From Neotabrizicola shimadae (GTDB lineage Bacteria; Pseudomonadota; Alphaproteobacteria; Rhodobacterales; Rhodobacteraceae): a stretch of 64,000 nucleotides of DNA. This document shows, in pieces, positions 9,693 to 19,003 of the stretch. Made by a program: the position numbers and the translations under genes. The notes under the pieces are model-generated. The model did no database searches. It had not been told where the DNA came from and saw nothing but the letters and a program-made list of their open reading frames with translations. The DNA lies in the NCBI RefSeq assembly GCF_019623905.1, contig NZ_CP069370.1, positions 2,356,001 through 2,420,000 on the forward strand, given 5' to 3'. The stretch's first letter is position 1; each line of letters starts with the position of its first letter.

Positions 9693-9701
9693 TGGGGCAC
9701 C

Positions 9702-10916
9702 TTAGAAGGCGAGGAAGGCCTGGATGATCGCGGCATTGGCGATATCCACGAAGAAGGCCGAAACGAGGGGAAGGATGACGAAGGCGATGGGCGCCGGGCC
9801 GTAGTGTTTGGTCACCGCCGTCATGTTGGCAATGGCGGTGGGGGTGGCGCCGAGCGAGAAGCCGGCGAAACCGGCGGAGAGGACGGCGGCGGTGTAGCCC
9901 CCGCCCATCATGCGGAACAGGAGGAACAGGATGAAGGCGACGACCAGCGCGGTCTGGGCGATGAGCGAGACGGTCATCAGCACGCCCATGCCCGCGAGAG
10001 TCCAGAGTTGCATGGACATCAGCGACATGGCGAGGAAGATGCCGAGCGCGAAATCGGAGACCATGGCGAGCGTGGGGCTGCGCGCCACGCGGGGGGCGCG
10101 CGGCAGGAGCCGGGGGTAGAGGTTACCGCCCAGGATGGCGACCAGCATGCAGGGCACGAAGAGCGGCAGGTTCAGCCCGAGGTCGAGGATGATCTCGTGC
10201 AGGGCCATGCCGGCGATGATGACGATGTGCAGCACGAGAAGCGTGTGCATGAGCGCGGGGGCGGTGATCGTGGCGCTGGCCTCGTCGGCCCAGGCGAGGC
10301 CGACGGTCTGATCGTGATCGCCCGGCGCAGGGGCGAGCTTGTGGCGCAGGATCAGAAGCTTTGCGATGGGGCCGCCGATCAGCGCGCCGGTGATGAGGCC
10401 GAGGGTGGCCGAGGCGACACCCAGTTCCATCATGCCGTCGAGGCCGACCGTGCCCTCGACCACAGGCGCCCAGGCGATGGTGGTGCCGTGGCCGCCGATG
10501 AGGCTCGCCGAACCGAGCAGGATGCCCACGGGCATGGGCAGGCCGAAGGCGAAGGCGGTGAGGATGCCCACGATGTCCTGCGCCACGATCAGCGCCACGG
10601 TCAGAACCAGAAGGATCAGAAGCGGTCGGCCGCCGGTTGCCAGGTCGGACATGCGGGCGTTGAGGCCGATGCCGGAGAAGAACAGCACCAGGAGGTAGTC
10701 GCGCACGGAAAGGTCGAACTCGGCCGGATGACCGGTGGCGAGGAAGATCGCCAGCGTCAGCAGCGCGGCAAGGATGCCGCCGGTGACGGGTTCGGGAATG
10801 TTGAAATCGCGCAGGAACGCGACCGACCGCGTGATGCGGGCCCCCACGAGATAGACGAGGAAGCCGAGGGTCGTCGTCTCGAATGCGTCGAGCGCGAGGG
10901 GGGGGCCGACAGTCAC
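9702..10916 (-). CDS. gltS: Sodium/glutamate symporter
   Basis: Inner-membrane Na+-coupled glutamate importer of the ESS family, 404 residues with about ten membrane segments. Family landmarks include GGILAAL in the first half, GSASLIGGHGTTIAWAP in the conserved re-entrant region and the repeat-related GFSLGATPTAIANM near the end. The start is GTG at 10916, which overlaps the stop of the upstream gene as GTGA. A cytoplasmic loop lies after about residue 190. Glutamate uptake has no obvious link to the flanking glycyl-tRNA synthetase genes. Confidence 0.93.
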   Translation of the reverse strand: MTVGPPLALDAFETTTLGFLVYLVGARITRSVAFLRDFNIPEPVTGGILAALLTLAIFLATGHPAEFDLSVRDYLLVLFFSGIGLNARMSDLATGGRPLLILLVLTVALIVAQDIVGILTAFAFGLPMPVGILLGSASLIGGHGTTIAWAPVVEGTVGLDGMMELGVASATLGLITGALIGGPIAKLLILRHKLAPAPGDHDQTVGLAWADEASATITAPALMHTLLVLHIVIIAGMALHEIILDLGLNLPLFVPCMLVAILGGNLYPRLLPRAPRVARSPTLAMVSDFALGIFLAMSLMSMQLWTLAGMGVLMTVSLIAQTALVVAFILFLLFRMMGGGYTAAVLSAGFAGFSLGATPTAIANMTAVTKHYGPAPIAFVILPLVSAFFVDIANAAIIQAFLAF

Positions 10917-11392
10917 TGGCTTTGCCCCGCGGATTTGTTGACCTGGGTCCAAGCGAAGGCGCGGCCGTCGGGGAAGACGGCGACGACGCGGTCGATGCCG
11001 GGCTGGATGCCGGCGCGGGAGAGGAAGGCCACGGCCTCTCCGCTTTCCAGCGCGCGGCCGATGGCGGCGGCATCGAAGCAGTAGAACCAGGTGGGGGCGA
11101 TCAGCGGTTCGGCATCGGGGTAGGTCACGTAGGTTTCGGTCAGCATCCCAAGCGAGAGGGGCGTGGTGAAACAGGCACGGAAGCGTATGGGCGAGCTTTC
11201 GGAATCGATGCCTTGGACGTTTTCGGCCAGGATCGGCTCGGGCTGGCCGCCCTCGATCGGGGTGAGCTCGATCTCGGCGCCGGGGCTGAAGCTGGCGGTT
11301 TCGTAGAAGGCGTATTCCTGAAGCCAGTAGATGGCTATTCCGGCGGCAAGTGCTATCACCACGATGAACCCCGCGACGATCTTTCCGTTCAT
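10913..11392 (-). CDS. DUF6446-like membrane-anchored protein
   Basis: 159 residues: an N-terminal membrane anchor (about residues 6-24, IVAGFIVVIALAAGIAIYW) and a periplasmic part containing RFRACFTTP and WFYCFDAAAIG, with two cysteines that could pair. It resembles the uncharacterised DUF6446 family of Rhodobacterales, often found beside glycyl-tRNA synthetase genes. The function is unknown. Its stop overlaps the GTG of gltS, so the two are translationally coupled. It is divergent from marC across only 50 bp. Confidence 0.7.
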   Translation of the reverse strand: MNGKIVAGFIVVIALAAGIAIYWLQEYAFYETASFSPGAEIELTPIEGGQPEPILAENVQGIDSESSPIRFRACFTTPLSLGMLTETYVTYPDAEPLIAPTWFYCFDAAAIGRALESGEAVAFLSRAGIQPGIDRVVAVFPDGRAFAWTQVNKSAGQSQ

Positions 11393-11442
11393 GGCCGGCC
11401 CTCCGCGCGCGTGACGATGCGGCGGGCGGCAGGGAGAGGCGG

Positions 11443-12078
11443 ATGGACGGCGCGTTCCTGATCAAGTTTTTCGGTGCGCTGTTCGCGCTGGCCAACCCGT
11501 TCATCAGCCTGCCGATCTTCCTGGCCCTGACGGCCGGACAAAGCCCGGCCGACGTGCGGCGCACGGCGCTGATGGTGACGGTCTATGCAGCGGTGATGGC
11601 TGCCGTGGTGGCCGTGACGGGCGATGCGATCCTGGCCTTCTTCGGCATCGGGGTCGATCACTTCCGGCTGGCCGGCGGGCTGGCCATCCTGCTGATCGGG
11701 CTGCGCATGATGAACGGCGACCCGGAGGAAGGGCGCACGATGAGCGCCGCGAGCCGCGAGAGCGTGGCCTTCTATCCGCTGGCCTTCCCGATGATCATCG
11801 GCCCCGGAACGATCACCACGATCGTGGTGTTCAAGGAGCGCGCGGTGACGGGGGGCGAGCATGTGGCCTTCTGGCTGGCGATTGCCGCGGTGATGCTGAT
11901 CATGGGGGTGGTGCTGGCGCTTGGCACCACCATCGGACATTACATGAGCCAGAAGCTGCGCATCATCATGACGCGCCTGATGGGCATGATCCTTGCGGCC
12001 ATCGCGGTGGAAATGATCACCGAGGGGCTGAAGGCCTTGCTGCCGGTTCTGGCCCAGGCGGGTCATGCGGGGACGTAG
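11443..12078 (+). CDS. MarC family integral membrane protein
   Basis: 211 residues with six predicted membrane helices. MarC hallmarks are the early [18 protein letters not shown] and the central [15 protein letters not shown]. The family's function is unsettled; E. coli MarC is not the antibiotic-resistance determinant it was once named for. GGAGAGGCGG sits just before the ATG. The 3' end overlaps the convergent glyQ by 16 bp. Confidence 0.9.
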   Translation: MDGAFLIKFFGALFALANPFISLPIFLALTAGQSPADVRRTALMVTVYAAVMAAVVAVTGDAILAFFGIGVDHFRLAGGLAILLIGLRMMNGDPEEGRTMSAASRESVAFYPLAFPMIIGPGTITTIVVFKERAVTGGEHVAFWLAIAAVMLIMGVVLALGTTIGHYMSQKLRIIMTRLMGMILAAIAVEMITEGLKALLPVLAQAGHAGT

Positions 12079-12995
12079 CCCCCCGCCTCGGTCTGCACGA
12101 AGGCATCGGCGCATTTCTTTGCCAGCGCCCTGACGCGACCGATATAGGCCTGGCGTTCGGTGACCGAGATCACGCCGCGGGCGTCCAGGAGGTTGAAGAG
12201 GTGGCTGGCCTTGATGCACTGGTCATAGGCCGGGTGAGCCATGATGATGCGCTTGCCAGTCTTGGGGTCCTGCGCGGGCTGGTCGAGCAGGCGCTGGCAT
12301 TCGGCCTCGGCATCCTCGAAATGGCGCAGCAGCATCTCGGTTGTGGCGGCGTCGAAGTTGTGGCGCGAGTATTCCTCTTCCGTCTGGCGGAAGATGTCGC
12401 CGTATTTCAGCGGGATGGGTGATTGCGGGTCGTTGAAGGGCATGTCCATGACATGGTCGATGCCAAGGACATACATGGCGAGCCGCTCGAGGCCATAGGT
12501 CAGTTCGCCCGAGACGGGCCTGCAATCGTGGCCGCCGACCTGCTGGAAGTAGGTGAACTGGCTGACTTCCATGCCGTCGCACCAGACTTCCCAGCCAAGG
12601 CCCCAGGCGCCGAGGGTGGGGGATTCCCAGTCGTCCTCGACAAAGCGGATGTCGTGCAGCGCCATATCGATGCCGATGGCTTCGAGGCTGCCGAGGTAGA
12701 GCGCCTGAAGATCGGGCGGCGAGGGTTTGATGAGGACCTGGTACTGGTAATAGTGCTGCAGGCGGTTGGGGTTCTCGCCATAGCGCCCGTCTGTCGGCCG
12801 CCGCGAGGGCTGGACATAGGCCGCCGCCCAGGGGCGGCTGCCAAGCGCGCGCAGCGTGGTGGCGGGGTGGAAGGTGCCGGCCCCGACCTCCATGTCATAG
12901 GGCTGCAGCACGGCGCAGCCCTGGGCGCCCCAATAGGCCTGAAGGCGCATCAGGATTTCCTGGAAGCTGCGCGGCGGGGCTAGGCGGTCGGTCAT
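12063..12995 (-). CDS. glyQ: Glycyl-tRNA synthetase alpha subunit
   Basis: Catalytic alpha chain of the alpha2-beta2 glycyl-tRNA synthetase, which makes glycyl-adenylate. 310 residues. Near-invariant family blocks are visible: [56 protein letters not shown] and [11 protein letters not shown]. The start is ATG 12995 with GGGGGAC about 6 nt upstream; the frame runs on to 13133 without support. It is transcribed from the divergent region shared with the gene at 13196. Confidence 0.97.
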   Translation of the reverse strand: MTDRLAPPRSFQEILMRLQAYWGAQGCAVLQPYDMEVGAGTFHPATTLRALGSRPWAAAYVQPSRRPTDGRYGENPNRLQHYYQYQVLIKPSPPDLQALYLGSLEAIGIDMALHDIRFVEDDWESPTLGAWGLGWEVWCDGMEVSQFTYFQQVGGHDCRPVSGELTYGLERLAMYVLGIDHVMDMPFNDPQSPIPLKYGDIFRQTEEEYSRHNFDAATTEMLLRHFEDAEAECQRLLDQPAQDPKTGKRIIMAHPAYDQCIKASHLFNLLDARGVISVTERQAYIGRVRALAKKCADAFVQTEAGGYVPA

Positions 12996-13195
12996 GGCGG
13001 GTCCCCCGGATTGGACGCCTCTCCCATAGGCAGAAGGCCGGGTATGGTCAATCATCGGACGGCCTGCGGCGCCAGGGAAACCCGGCGGCAACACTCGCGC
13101 GCCTGTGATTTGGCCGGGGGTGCAATCGCTCACGTCTCTGTTACGGTATCCGGCCGGAAAGACCGGAGGATTTCCGGGGCGGCGTGCGGGGTTTC

Positions 13196-15052
13196 ATGCG
13201 ACGGATTATCGGCCTTTTGGCCATCGTGACGGGGCTTCTGGTCGCAACGGCGGCCCCGGCGCAGGAGCAGGTCTGGGTTCAGATCGAGGCGCAGCCGACC
13301 GAGGCCGAGGGGAAGGAGCGTGCCGCGGCCTATGCGGCGGCCTTTCCGGACGTGCAGGGCTGGCAGCTGAATTCCGGCTGGTATGCGGTGGCGCTTGGCC
13401 CGTATGACCGCGCGGCGGCCACCGAACGGCTTGCCAGCCTGAAGCGCGAAAACCTGATCCCGCGGGACTCCTATATCAGCGATGGACGGAGCCACCTGGT
13501 GCAGTTCTGGCCGCCCGCGGGCGGCCTGCCGGAGGCGACGGCGCCCGAACCGGAAGCGCCCGAAGATCTGGCCATGCCTGAAGCAACCGGGGAAGCACCG
13601 GCTGAGGAAGGCACGGATGGAGCGTGGACTGCGGCGAACCCGCCGGCAGACTCCACCCCCGAAGCCCCTGCCCCGGAGACCGCCGAGGCGCCCGCCGCTA
13701 CCCCAGAGCTACCGGCCATCGTGGAAGAGACCCCCGAGGAGGCCCGCGAAAGCGAGGCGGCCCTGAGCCCGGAAGAGCGGATGGACCTGCAGCGCGGGCT
13801 GGAATGGTTCGGTTTCTATGAGGGCGCGATCGACGGCGCCTTCGGACGCGGAACCCGCGCCTCGATGGCTGCCTGGCAGGAGGCTTCGGGACTTGAACCG
13901 ACGGGAATCCTGACTTCGGCACAACGGGCCGCACTTCTGAACGGCTGGCGCGCCGAGGAGGCGGCCTATGGTTTCCGCAGCGTGGGCGAAGGCGATGCCG
14001 GGATCGAGGTGACGCTGCCGATGGCAATGGTGGCCTTCGACCACTACGAACCGCCCTTCGTGCATTACGCGGCGCTGGACGGGTCGGAGACACGGATCAT
14101 CCTGATCAGCCAGCCAGGCGATGCCGCAGCGTTGCGCGGGCTGTATGACCTGTTGCAAACGCTTGCGATCATCCCGATGGATGGGGAACGGTCGGTCAGC
14201 GAGACCGGGTTCACCATCATGGGGCGCAATGCCCGGACCGCGGCCTTTGCCAAGGCGGACCTGAGCAAGGGGCTGATCAAGGGCTACATCGTCGTCTGGA
14301 ACCCTGCCGACGAACAACGGGTGAGCCGCGTGCTGACCACGATGGAGGCGAGCTTCCGCGCCGTGGGCGACCGGGCGCTGGACCCTGGCATGGTGGCCCT
14401 GAGCGACGGTGCGCGGCAGGGCCTCCTGACCGGGCTGGAAGTGCGGCGTCCGAAACTGTCGAGGTCGGGCTTCTATCTTGATGCCGCGGGCACGGTACTG
14501 ACGACGCCAGAGGCGGTGGAGGGTTGTTCGCGCGTGACGCTGGATGCCGGTGTGCCCGCGACGGTGCGGTTTTCGGACAAGACAGCGGGGCTGGCGGTTC
14601 TGACACCGGGCACAGCGCTGGCGCCGACCGAGATTGCCGAGTTGCGGTCCAGCTCGCTGAGGCCAGGCGCCGAGATCGCGGTTTCGGGCTATCCCTACGA
14701 GGACCGCCTGCCCGCCCCCGTGCTGACCTTCGGTACCCTGGAGGCAGAGACCGGGCTGAACGGCGAGACGGGGCTGAGCCGCCTTACGCTGGAGATGAGG
14801 CCGGGCGATGCCGGCGGGCCGGTTCTGGACGCGACGGGAGCAGTGGTGGGCCTGTTGCTGCCGCAGGCGACAGGTGGGACGCAGGTGCTGCCCGCAGGCA
14901 CGGCCTTTGCCGCAAGCGGTGCGGCCATTGCCGCGCGTTTGGCCCTCGATGGGCTGACGATTGCCACGTCCGACCGGGTGGGCGCACTGCCACCGGACGA
15001 CCTGGCCAAACATGCCTCGGGGATGACGGTGCTGGTGTCTTGCTGGGAGTGA
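13196..15052 (+). CDS. Secreted SPOR-like / peptidoglycan-binding / pseudo-trypsin protein
   Basis: About 618 residues. A signal peptide ends near ATAAPAQ. A SPOR-like region follows (about residues 25-105, WYAVALGPYDRAAATERL), then a Pro/Ala/Glu-rich linker, and a PG_binding_1 domain (about 200-255: LEWFGFYEGAIDGAFGRGT). After a unique central region, the C-terminus folds like a trypsin-type protease. The usual GDSGGP reads GDAGGP, and the His and Asp motifs are also unrecognisable, so it is probably not an active protease. It is likely periplasmic and wall-associated. GTG at 13184 is an alternative start. Confidence 0.8.
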   Translation: MRRIIGLLAIVTGLLVATAAPAQEQVWVQIEAQPTEAEGKERAAAYAAAFPDVQGWQLNSGWYAVALGPYDRAAATERLASLKRENLIPRDSYISDGRSHLVQFWPPAGGLPEATAPEPEAPEDLAMPEATGEAPAEEGTDGAWTAANPPADSTPEAPAPETAEAPAATPELPAIVEETPEEARESEAALSPEERMDLQRGLEWFGFYEGAIDGAFGRGTRASMAAWQEASGLEPTGILTSAQRAALLNGWRAEEAAYGFRSVGEGDAGIEVTLPMAMVAFDHYEPPFVHYAALDGSETRIILISQPGDAAALRGLYDLLQTLAIIPMDGERSVSETGFTIMGRNARTAAFAKADLSKGLIKGYIVVWNPADEQRVSRVLTTMEASFRAVGDRALDPGMVALSDGARQGLLTGLEVRRPKLSRSGFYLDAAGTVLTTPEAVEGCSRVTLDAGVPATVRFSDKTAGLAVLTPGTALAPTEIAELRSSSLRPGAEIAVSGYPYEDRLPAPVLTFGTLEAETGLNGETGLSRLTLEMRPGDAGGPVLDATGAVVGLLLPQATGGTQVLPAGTAFAASGAAIAARLALDGLTIATSDRVGALPPDDLAKHASGMTVLVSCWE

Positions 15053-15056
15053 AGCG

Positions 15057-16505
15057 TCAGCGCCGCCAGAAGCGCGGCAGGGCAATCACGAAGAAAGCGA
15101 GAAGGCCCAAGCGGCCCATCAGCATCGTCACGATCATGATCCATTTGGCAGCTACGGGGAAATCCACGAAGGTCCCGGTCGGTGCGAGCATCGGGCCGTA
15201 GCCGTAGCCGATGTTTCCGATTGAAGTCCAGATGGCGAAGATCGACGAAACCAGATCGACCCCGGCCAGTGTCATCAGCGCGCTCATCAGGCCGATGGTC
15301 AGGATATAGGCAGTGCCATAGGTCATCAGGCCGCTCATCACGTCATCTTCCACCTTGCGACCGGCATACTTCACTTGCGCGACCATCGACGGCGCGGCAA
15401 TGCGCTGGATTTGCGATGCGAGGGACGAGGCCAAGACCTGTACGCGGAAGACCGAGAGAGCGCCCGAGGAAGATCCGGAACAGCCTCCGATCACGCCAAG
15501 GACGAAGGCTACCACCATGGACAGCCCGCCCCAGGCACCGAAGCTGCCGGAAAAGAAGCCGGTGCCCGACATGATGGAGGCCAGGTTGAACGCGGTCTCC
15601 CGGAACGCCGGCTCGATGCCCATGTCCGAGGTCGCGAGGCGCCAGATTGCCACAACGAGCACGGCGGAGACATACCAGCGCAGATAGGCCCGGGCCTGAA
15701 GATCGCGCCAGAGGGGCACTGCCGAGCCGTTCACCAGCTGCACATACCGGATGTAGGGGAGGCTGCCCGCCAGCATGAAGAACGTGCCCGCATATTCGGG
15801 CAGGCCGGGGTACTTGGTGAAGCTGGAGTCGGCGGGCGAGAAGCCGCCGGTCGCTATCGAGGCAAGTCCGTTCACCACGGCATCCAGCGCCGACATGCCA
15901 AGCGCCGCGTAGGTCAGCACGCAGGCCAGCGTCAGCAGCGCGTAGACATAGAGAAGTTGGCGCGCGATATCAGTTGCCCGCGGCAGGACCTTTCCGAAGG
16001 TATCGAACCCTTCCGTGCGGAAGAATTGCATACCGCCGACGCGCATCACCGGCAGGAAGATCATCACCACGAAGGCAATGCCGAGCCCGCCCATCCAGTT
16101 CAACATGCCGCGCCACAGGTTCATGCCTGCGGGCAGATCATCCAACCCCACGATCACGGTCGCTCCGGTGGTGGTGATGCCCGAAACGGCCTCGAAATAG
16201 GCGTTCGAGAAGTCCAGCCCAGGAGCGCCGATCGCGAAGGGAATAGCCGCAAACAGCGGGACTCCTCCCCAGATGAGCACCGTGAGAATGTAGGCTTGGC
16301 GCACATCAAGGCTGGGGCCGACGGCGTTGCCGGTGGCCAGAGACAGGGTAACGCCGGCGGCCCCGGCGATGATGGCCGATTGCAGGAAGGCCCCGGCATT
16401 GCCGTTGTCCAGCCGCCAGTCGATCAGTGCAGGGGCAAGCATGAGGATCGCAAGGACCGCAAGGATGCGTCCCACGATGTAGACTATCGGCCTAAGGTCC
16501 ATCAT
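15057..16505 (-). CDS. trkH: TrkH family potassium uptake channel subunit
   Basis: 482 residues, polytopic. The four glycine filter positions of the K+ pore can be read: SGITTTGATV, LASIATGGFS, MSGTGFFSG and GNIGYGYGP. The protein conducts K+ across the inner membrane, normally gated by the cytosolic NAD/ATP-binding TrkA, which is not in this window. It starts at tandem ATGs and ends 4 bp from the convergent gene's stop. A TrkG/KtrB naming is possible, but length and sequence favour TrkH. Confidence 0.93.
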   Translation of the reverse strand: MMDLRPIVYIVGRILAVLAILMLAPALIDWRLDNGNAGAFLQSAIIAGAAGVTLSLATGNAVGPSLDVRQAYILTVLIWGGVPLFAAIPFAIGAPGLDFSNAYFEAVSGITTTGATVIVGLDDLPAGMNLWRGMLNWMGGLGIAFVVMIFLPVMRVGGMQFFRTEGFDTFGKVLPRATDIARQLLYVYALLTLACVLTYAALGMSALDAVVNGLASIATGGFSPADSSFTKYPGLPEYAGTFFMLAGSLPYIRYVQLVNGSAVPLWRDLQARAYLRWYVSAVLVVAIWRLATSDMGIEPAFRETAFNLASIMSGTGFFSGSFGAWGGLSMVVAFVLGVIGGCSGSSSGALSVFRVQVLASSLASQIQRIAAPSMVAQVKYAGRKVEDDVMSGLMTYGTAYILTIGLMSALMTLAGVDLVSSIFAIWTSIGNIGYGYGPMLAPTGTFVDFPVAAKWIMIVTMLMGRLGLLAFFVIALPRFWRR

Positions 16506-16561
16506 GGCCGGCAGGCTTGCCGGGCCTGCCGGTTCAAGTCAACGGCCCATCTCTGCTTGCC

Positions 16562-17641
16562 TCAGCCGGCGTGGATGAGTGAGGCGAAGAGCCGTGGGTC
16601 GAGGCTTTCGGCGGCGAAGGTCGGGCCTTCGGTCAGGACCGAGATCGCGTCGTGGCTGTGCAGGCTTTCCTGGTGGCTCGCGACCACGCGGAAATCGCCG
16701 ATACGTGGATCGGAGCGCAGGGCGGCACAGAAGCTGCGCGCGGCATCCTCGACGAAGATCGGGTTGGCGGCGTTCAGTTCCGCGAAAGCCTGTTCGTCCT
16801 CGCGCTTGACCATCACCTGCGTCTCGGTGGGCACGCCCGAGCGCGCGATTTCCACGAAGTCTTCGAACCAGAGCGTCGGGCCGGGCAGCACCTCGACCGA
16901 CAGCCGAGCCACGGAACGTTGCGAATGAGGCGTGGCGAGCTGACCGCGGGTCATGCGGGCATGTTCGGAAAGCTCCAGCGAGCAGGGGCATGTCGAGGAA
17001 TAGACGAAGTCGAGGTGGATGAACTTCCGGCGCAGGCCGGCGCGATCCACCAGTTCCAGCGCGATGTCATAGTACTGCCATCCGGTCAGGCCCGAGCGCA
17101 GCGAGGTCACGCGCATCGGGAAGGACAGGCGCATCTGGATGCGGGCATCGAAAGAACCGAGGTCGCGCTTGTAGTCGCTCAGGGCGGCCTCGATGACGTC
17201 GCAGCTGTGGCTGGTTTCGGCATGGGCATAGAATGACCGCATAATGCGGCTCATGTTGATGCCCTTCTTCTCGGCGTCGAGGCTGACCGTGCCGGTGACG
17301 CTGGTTTCCAGCATCATCTCGCCGCCCTCGCGCATGCGATAGCAGATCGGCAGACGAAAATTCGAGATGCCGACGTGCTGGATCGAAGTCTGCGCACCGA
17401 CGATCAGGCTGGAGGGGCCGTTCTGCAGATCGGGCAGCGTGGCGCGATAGGCGGGATCGGCCATGAAATCGGTCGGATAGGCGCGCGACAGCATGGGATA
17501 GGGTGCCGGCAGCAGGGCGGCGATCTCGGCCGGCAGGTCCTGCGCGGGAGCAACGCCCGCCCAACGGCGCAGCGTGCTCAGCGCCGCTTCGGCCTCTTCC
17601 CGGGTGGGCTTGCGGTCAAGCTCGGCCTCATGAATCGTCAT
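16562..17641 (-). CDS. folE2: GTP cyclohydrolase I, FolE2 type
   Basis: Makes 7,8-dihydroneopterin triphosphate from GTP, feeding FolB and FolP encoded at 2.5-4.5 kb. It is also used for preQ0 synthesis. 359 residues. The T-fold protein has the FolE2 landmarks HAETSHSCDVIEAAL and the metal/active-site cysteine in SSTCPCSLELSEHA. FolE2 enzymes accept metals other than zinc and in many bacteria replace FolE when zinc is short. No clear Zur box was found. The start is ATG 17641 with GGAGGA about 7 nt upstream; the frame extends to 17677 without support. Confidence 0.94.
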   Translation of the reverse strand: MTIHEAELDRKPTREEAEAALSTLRRWAGVAPAQDLPAEIAALLPAPYPMLSRAYPTDFMADPAYRATLPDLQNGPSSLIVGAQTSIQHVGISNFRLPICYRMREGGEMMLETSVTGTVSLDAEKKGINMSRIMRSFYAHAETSHSCDVIEAALSDYKRDLGSFDARIQMRLSFPMRVTSLRSGLTGWQYYDIALELVDRAGLRRKFIHLDFVYSSTCPCSLELSEHARMTRGQLATPHSQRSVARLSVEVLPGPTLWFEDFVEIARSGVPTETQVMVKREDEQAFAELNAANPIFVEDAARSFCAALRSDPRIGDFRVVASHQESLHSHDAISVLTEGPTFAAESLDPRLFASLIHAG

Positions 17642-17704
17642 CGCGCGTCCTCCGGTTCCGGTCGGCAGGGGCATCATATGGGAATGCCACCTGCCTTATA
17701 CCAT

Positions 17705-17733
17705 CGCTTTCGTCTTCTTTACGAAGGAAAGCG
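17705..17733 (-). terminator. Hairpin downstream of metZ
   Basis: Stem CGCTTTC/GAAAGCG plus CTTC/GAAG separated by a 2-nt bulge, loop TTTAC, about 30 bp past the metZ stop. There is no real U-run, so termination is only suggested. It lies between metZ and folE2, both on the minus strand. Confidence 0.4.
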
Positions 17734-17763
17734 GCAGCCGGATCAGTGCCGCGTTCCCAAGGG

Positions 17764-18945
17764 TCAGGCCTTTTCCAGCGCCTGCGTCAGATCGGCGATC
17801 AGGTCGTCGGCGTCTTCCAGCCCGACCGAGAAGCGGATCAGGCCCGGAGAGATGCCCAGGCGGGCCTTCTGTTCGGGAGAGAGGCGCTGGTGCGTTGTGG
17901 TGGCCGGGTGCGTGGCGATGGACTTGGCGTCGCCGAGGTTGTTGGAGATCTTGGCGATGGTCAGCGCGTTCATGAAGCGGAAGGCGGCTTCCTTGCCTTC
18001 GGCAATCTCGAAGCTCACCAGCGTGCCGCCCGTGCCCATCTGGCGCATGGCAAGACTGTGCTGCGGATGGGAGGACAGCCCCGGATAGATCACGCGGCTG
18101 AGTTTCGGGTGGGAGGACAACGCGGTCGCCACCTTCAGCGCAGTGTCGGCCATGGCCCGGCAACGCAGGTCCAGCGTAGCCATGCCGTTCAGCATGATCC
18201 AGGCGTTGAACGGGCTCATCGAGCCGCCGGTGTGCTTCATGTAGGGTTCCAGCACCTTGCGGATATAGTCGCGCGAGCCGCAGACCACGCCGCCAAGCGC
18301 CCTGCCCTGCCCGTCGATGTGCTTGGTCGCGGAATAGACCACGACATCGGCGCCAAGTGCGACGGCCTGGGAAAAGACCGGCGTGGCGAAGACGTTGTCG
18401 GCGATCACCAGCGCCCCCTGGGCATGCGCGATATCCGCCACGGCGGCGATGTCGATGAGGTCGAGCGTCGGGTTGGCCATGGTTTCGAAGAACACGGCCT
18501 TTGTGCCGGGCGTGACCGCGGCGCGCCACTGGTCGAGGTCGCCGCCATCGACGAAGGTGACCTTCACACCGAAGCGGGTCAGCACCTCTTCAAGGATGTA
18601 AAGGCACGAGCCGAACAGCGCGCGTGACGACACAACATGGTCGCCCGCCCGCAGCATCGAGGTCAGCGCGCCGTTGACCGCGGCCATGCCGGAGGCAGTG
18701 GCGAAGGCATCCTCAGTGCCTTCGATCGCGGCGATGCGCTCTTCGAACATGCGTGTCGTAGGGTTGCCGTAGCGGGCGTAGATGAATTCGTCGTCGCCCG
18801 CCTTTATGAACCGCGCCTCGGCCTGTTCGGCGCTATCATAGGCGAAGCCCTGGGTCAGGAAGATCGCCTCGGCCATCTCGCCGTACTGGCTTCGGCGGCT
18901 GCCGCCGTGGACGGCGGTGGTGCGGGACTTCCAGTTCGTGCTCAT
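17764..18945 (-). CDS. metZ: O-succinylhomoserine sulfhydrylase
   Basis: PLP enzyme of the Cys/Met gamma family that makes homocysteine directly from O-succinylhomoserine and sulfide. 393 residues. Visible landmarks are the substrate/PLP region YARYGNPTTRMFEERIA, FATASGMAAVNGAL, the PLP lysine in YSATKHIDGQGRALGG and the C-terminal SVGLEDADDLIADL. The start at ATG 18945 is preferred because GGAGAGG lies directly upstream; an in-frame ATG at 18960 would place that Shine-Dalgarno inside the gene. The upstream SAM-II riboswitch and terminator support a methionine-pathway role and predict repression by S-adenosylmethionine. Confidence 0.95.
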   Translation of the reverse strand: MSTNWKSRTTAVHGGSRRSQYGEMAEAIFLTQGFAYDSAEQAEARFIKAGDDEFIYARYGNPTTRMFEERIAAIEGTEDAFATASGMAAVNGALTSMLRAGDHVVSSRALFGSCLYILEEVLTRFGVKVTFVDGGDLDQWRAAVTPGTKAVFFETMANPTLDLIDIAAVADIAHAQGALVIADNVFATPVFSQAVALGADVVVYSATKHIDGQGRALGGVVCGSRDYIRKVLEPYMKHTGGSMSPFNAWIMLNGMATLDLRCRAMADTALKVATALSSHPKLSRVIYPGLSSHPQHSLAMRQMGTGGTLVSFEIAEGKEAAFRFMNALTIAKISNNLGDAKSIATHPATTTHQRLSPEQKARLGISPGLIRFSVGLEDADDLIADLTQALEKA

Positions 18946-18962
18946 GTGCCTCTCCGGCATAG

Positions 18963-18990
18963 AAAAACCCCGAAACCGTCGGCTTCGGGG
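18963..18990 (-). terminator. Intrinsic terminator of the metZ leader
   Basis: On the minus strand a 7-bp stem CCCCGAA (18990-18984)/TTCGGGG (18974-18968) is followed at once by TTTTT (18967-18963), ending a few bases before metZ. It is a leader attenuator, not an end-of-operon terminator. Its 5' arm overlaps GTGGCCC (18994-18988), which can instead pair with the aptamer. Confidence 0.85.
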
Positions 18991-19003
18991 CCACTGCACC
19001 GTC

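Noticed and set aside
8397-11084. Long plus-strand frame opposite glyS, gltS and DUF6446
   Set aside because: It spans three real minus-strand genes and gives a Gly/His/Glu-rich product typical of antisense shadows.
17642-17763. Zur box or preQ1 riboswitch before folE2
   Set aside because: I looked for a zinc-uptake-regulator dyad and a preQ1 pseudoknot; only the hairpin at 17705-17733 and a TATAAG-like -10 were seen.
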